From the NCBI GenBank assembly GCA_019925095.2, contig CM034392.1, forward strand, positions 13,287,887-13,351,886: a DNA stretch of 64,000 nucleotides. The letters are read 5' to 3'. Of this stretch, positions 52,376-58,300 are shown one piece after another. The notes under the pieces were generated by a model. That model was not told where the DNA came from, made no database searches, and was given only the letters and a program-made list of their open reading frames with translations. Made by a program: the position numbers and the translations under genes. The number at the start of each line of letters is the position of its first letter. The first letter of the stretch is position 1. The DNA is from Dendrolimus kikuchii. Its lineage: Eukaryota; Arthropoda; Insecta; Lepidoptera; Lasiocampidae.

Positions 52376-55300
52376 GTGTGTTTATATCGAATTTCATCCA
52401 AATCGGTCCAGTAGTTTTTCCGCGAAAGCCAGACAGAAGACAGAAAGACAGATAGAATTAATTTAACATTTATAATATTAATATAATATTAATAGGGACA
52501 TATTAGGTTGGGGAAAAACTTTCTTCGCATTTTATATAAAAATTCAAAAGGTTTTTTATAAAGTTTATTTACATTTGACTATAGTATGTAGGTGCCATTT
52601 TGTTGGATAACTTTTTGCCATCTTGTAGGTAGGGACGTGATCCCATTGCTATAAAAATTTTGGGGCTTCTGATCAAAAAACTGCGACAAGTGGTTTTGGC
52701 AGTCCTCTCGTGATGTTAACCTGACAGTGCCTAAGGAATTCTGCAGAGACCGAAACAGGTGAAAATCTGAAAGTGCAGTGTCAGGACTATACAGCGGATG
52801 CATTAACACCTCCCAGCCAAACTCTTGTAATTATTGCTGAATGGCTAAAGATGTGTGAAGTCTAGCGTTGTCATGGTGAAAAACCACACCCCTTCTGTTG
52901 ATTAATTCCAGCCACTTTCTCTCAACTTTTTGCTTTAATCTCATCAGTTGTTCGCAGTACAGTTCACAATCGATGGTCCTACCTGGCGGTAACAGCTCAT
53001 AATGAATAATGCCCTTCCAATCCCACCATACACACAGCATCACCTTGTTGCGAGTTAACCCGGGTTTCGCCACAGTCTGTGAAGCCTGACCGGCCTTTGA
53101 CCACGATCTTTTTCGCACGTTCTTCTCGTACGTTATCCACTTTACATCACCAGTTATCAGCTTCTTAAAAAATGGTTCAGTTTCATTACGTCGTAATAAA
53201 GAATCACAAATGAGTACACGGTTCATTAGGTTTCTTTCAGTGAGCTCATGAGGCACCCAAATATCGATCTTTTTTGTGTACCCAGCTGTTTTCAAATGCG
53301 CCAAAACCGTTTTGTGGTCAATTCCCAGTTCTCCAGCTATATCGTAACTACTAATATGCCGATCTTGCTCCACTTTTTCAAAAATGGCATCAATTTTGTC
53401 CGTAACAGGGCGACCAGAGCGACGTGCATCTTTGATATCAAAATTTCCACATTGAAAACGCTTAAACCAAATTTGCGCTACTCTCACAGATACTGCATTA
53501 GGTCCATAAACATCACAATTTTTTTTCGCGGCTTGTGTTGCATTTTTACCTTTTTTGTAGTAAAATTTTAAAATGTATCGAATTTCTTCATTAGATTCAA
53601 TCATTTTAACAATAAGAAAAAGAAATGAAAATCACACATTTTTCAAATTTGAATTGTCTTCTTTAAAATTAAAACTTTTTAATGATACCAAAACCAGCCA
53701 GATACAAATGTATAGCCAAAGAGATCTTATTAAAAGTTCATATATACTATATGCGAAAAGACTTTTTCCCTAACCTATTATGTAGTCTCAATGTCGAGAA
53801 TGGTTATAGGATACTTTTTGTCCTGGAAATGGGATATTTTAATAAATATTGTAATGAATGAATGAATAATAATTAGAAAATAAGCGAATTAATTTTTTTG
53901 TGGGCAAATAGCCTTGAGATTAAAATTTAATGTAAAGTAACCTTCCGAAGGATATTGGTTAAGATGATCATTTTATATTTTTCATGGTAATTAATTAGGG
54001 ATGGGCCGAATGTGGTTTGAACCGAATATGAACTTCGGCCGAACATTCGGTTAAAACTAAAAATTCGGCCGAAATTCGGTTTGATTTCGCCACGCTTTCT
54101 CAATAGCAACACATCGTGACCTGTTGATAACGCCAACTTGATAACACTGAATTTTTGACTTTTTTACACCATAACTTGCCTCTCGTAAATTTTAAGTATG
54201 AGTAGTTGGGTAAAAGAATAGATCTTTAGACCTTTGATTGAAAAAAATCACCATTTCATAATTCATAATGTCTATAATATGTGTATAATAAATAATCAAA
54301 TTTAATTCGTAAAAAGTGATATCCCTTAGACGTGTTTTTTTTATTCAAGTTACGCATTATAATTAAGCAGTTGCACTACTTACTCATGTTTCTTAGAGGC
54401 ATAATAAGTTTGTTTTATTTTTGTTTTTTCATCATCAATCAAGAACTAATTTTATTTATATTTTATCACATTGCACGTTAAGATTTACATGTTCCTAACT
54501 AACATAAGTGACCATGAGTATATAGATGCCAATTTTTATATTACGGTTATGATAGATATGATTTCTATTAACTTCAGTCAAATTAGTCAAGTAGGTATTT
54601 AACTTTTTCCTTGCACCGAATGTTCGGCATTTAAACCGAATTTCGGCCGAATGACGAAATTCGGCTCAAGCTGCCGAAATTCGGTCAAACCTAAAGTAAA
54701 ATGAATTTCGGCCCATCACTATAATTAATATCTATCTGAAAAAACCGTGATAACTTAGTGATTGATGCACTTGCGTCCCAAACGCAAAGGGCGCGGGTTC
54801 GAATATGTACCTGTATACGGTGTGTTCCCCTAAATAATCCCGAGTCCCAGCAGTGGGAAAATTATGAGCTGTTTATTATTTAATGGTAATATCAGTATAA
54901 CTGTCACTAGTCTAATCAGTCTATGATAATAGGTACATATACTTAGTTCAAAAGAACAGTGAGACATAAGATACAAGATATATAAGATAGGTACCTTTTC
55001 AAGGACCGTTGTCGTTGTATCGTAGGAAACCCATTGATTATCGAAGACCCCGTATGCATTTCCAGCGTCATCCACCGTGCTTGATCCTTTACCTTCACGT
55101 TCTGCCATACATATCTAAAAAAATCACAGTTATACTAAAAGCGGGTTTAAACCTAACAATTGGTGCAAAAATCTGCCATATTCAGTAATATATCAATTCA
55201 GTATAGGTACTTATTTTCTAATACACACCTCGAAATAAGCCAAAAGACCTTTTGTTTGCGTGTATGGACCCTCGTCTCCCCAATCACTGACCAAAGCACC

Positions 55301-58300
55301 AGGTGCGGGCAATGTCGAAGGCGCTAAAGTATAACTACGACCATAGAAAGGTATTCCAAGAACCAATTTTTCTGGAGCCATACCATGTCGCAAAATATAT
55401 TTGATCATAAATGCCTGAAAAACATTTAGTAGTATGAGTTATGTAAGTATGATTTTCACAAAAATGTTATAAAATATGAGCTTAGATTTATGCATTTATA
55501 CGATAAAGAATTAAATAACTTTGTGACAGTTTATACAAATCAAAAGACGCTGAACTAGAATATTGCCTATTTATTTCTGTTGGATTTGGATCAAGCAAGC
55601 AAAATGATTAATAAATATATAAAAAAGTGTCATTCAATGTTATTGAATGACGTCGTTTCCTTCCACTTTTGCGTCTATTAACCAAATTAATTCCATTATT
55701 TGGTAGATCCGTTTAATGTTAGTATTAGAATCACCGGCGTAATTAAAAGTACTTCATCATCAAGTATATTTTTGAAAGTAATCTTCTATTTTCCACCTGC
55801 ATTCTCCTTTTGTATCTACAGTTTAGTAAAAAATTACACCTAGAAAACTTCTTAGTTGAAACTTACATGAAATATCAAATAAACCCCATTCATTATGTGT
55901 TTATGTATTAAAATGTTGCATTTTTGTATTTGTACTTAAAATTAAGTATGTGACTTAATATTTTGTATCAAAATATGATACAAGTTTTTGTTTATAGCAT
56001 TATTTGTGGGGAGCCCTAACGGCAACGCTGGAGTTTTGTAGGCTTATTGATACACTGATTGATTCTGTTATCTAAATATAATCTTTGTAAGGAATAAAAC
56101 ATACAATGTTATCATATCGTTGATCCCTCGCAGCGGCTCCGGGATCCCTGTACAAAGCGCTGTGTTGAACAGCCCGAGAGGGTGGTTCTTCACGCTTCCC
56201 GTGTGTCATGTCCCATGCTTGCAAAATCGTGTAGTCTGTCGCCCCACTAACGGCACTCAAATCGTACCCATCTTCTATTTGATACCTTAAAGTTTTCATG
56301 CTTGTTAATGAAGAAAATATATCCAAACCATACGTAGTGCATAATTATATTGACTCCGTGAATTTATTGACAAGGGCGACATCCTAACATTTAGCGTGCT
56401 TATATTTGGAATTTATTTTATTTTTATAGAGACAAAAGGGAATTATAAAAATAGTCTATATTTTTTCACAGAATATAATCTATTATATATATTCTATCCC
56501 TGCAGGAACGGAGAAAGAATACAATTTCCTGCGGCTCGGCGGCCTGTCGTAAGAGGCGACAAAATAACCCACAGCCAGGTGGTAGGGCATTTGCCCGACT
56601 GCATGGCTACTACCCCTGGTCTAACGTATGTCGCCATAACAATCGCGAGTTGTGTTCCGGCATTAGTGACCAGGTTCCAGTATCCCTTAAGAGAGCAGCA
56701 GCGTATTTGTAGCACCTTTGGTGTTGCAAATGTCAATAGACGATGGTAACCGCTTTCCATCAAGTGGACCATCTGCCTGTCTGCTGAACTCCTGCAATAA
56801 AAAAAATCTACATATTATCTTCTTGTATTCTTATTATTACTATCTTAGTACTAGGATATGCCCGCGACTTCGTCCACGTTTGACTCGAAATTCCCGCGGG
56901 ATTCCCAGGAGACAAAGCACCGAAGCATTTAAAAAATAATGTTAGCTTTCGTTTTAGTGAAAACTGTGTCGGAAGAAGCTAATTTTCATGCATCCGAACA
57001 AACATAAATCGCTTCCGCGATAAAAAAATATATTACACATTTTATTACATAAAATTTGCTATCGATCAGTGAAAAAATCGCATTAGAATTCGGTTTTTAT
57101 TTCAACCTGGCCATTTTAAAATATTCTCAGAACAATTCCCGCTCGATTTCTGGTACAAAAAGTAGCGCAGATTTTACGTCTAAGAAGTTGCTGTCGATCA
57201 GCGAAATCCGCATCGAAATCGGCCCAGTAGTTTTTACGTGAATCCCGAACAAACAGACAAGATATCTAAACAAAATTGTATCGTGGTCGTCGTTTATATA
57301 GTCTATTCCAGTTGTTTTTTTTAAATAGCTTTAATGTACAGGCACGGCATGTTTAAAATTTTATAATATTATAAATCATTCTTCTTTCATTAAGATACGT
57401 TCAGCCATTTAAAAAGTTCATGAAAAGGCAACAAACAAAGCTACTTTTTCATTTAAGTATATCGTATAAGAGAACTTTTTGAAATGTCTTTATACGATTT
57501 TTATCTGAACGAAATATTCCGTGTGTAAGTTTTTTAATCAAAGCTTACATACCTAAATGGCGGCAAGACAGTCGAAAGTAGAAATCCGTACGACGAAAAT
57601 TTTTCTCTCAATTCATATAAAAGGGCTGTAAGCATGTCTCGTTCTTTGTCGTCTTTTTCTCCTGTGAACCAGTATTATAAACAACTTTAATAATTATAAT
57701 TTTAAGTCATCCCATTACATCAAGAGTATGGAATGATCTATAAAACTCTTGACCATTGAGATATAACATGTTATATGATCTAAGCTCTTGACATAATAAA
57801 CTAAAATAATTTAAGGTTGACCCGTGAAGGACAAGCAACTATGTTTAGAGCTTATATAGAGAATGGTAATACCCAAAAATATCAAGTTTCAATTTAATTA
57901 CCTGAATAAGTCCAGTGTAGATCAAGGCCGTCAAAATCATGTTCTCTTAAGAAATTAACAGCGCTTTCTATAAACATACTTCTTCTAATGGGTTCTTGGA
58001 CCATTTCACTAAATAAACGATCTGTGCCTTCTCCGCCGACAGTAATCATCACTTTTAATCCTGGGATACGACGCTTTAGTCCAGTTGCAATGCGGTAACC
58101 ACCTAAAATATATTAATCTATAAATACTCTTTTTTGTCTTTTAAGGAGCAACTTTATGGATAAGCAAAGTAACTGAATGGTGAAGGTTGTTAAGACTCTT
58201 TAGCTACTCATCTCTTTCGTTTCGCCGTTTCGTAATAATATGGAGTCCGCACAGTACGTCTTTTCCTTCAATACTTCTCCTCTATTCTAACAATTGTCCT

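Noticed and set aside
52161..52466. Long ORFs rich in Ile and Tyr on both strands
   Set aside because: They are translations of an AT dinucleotide microsatellite.
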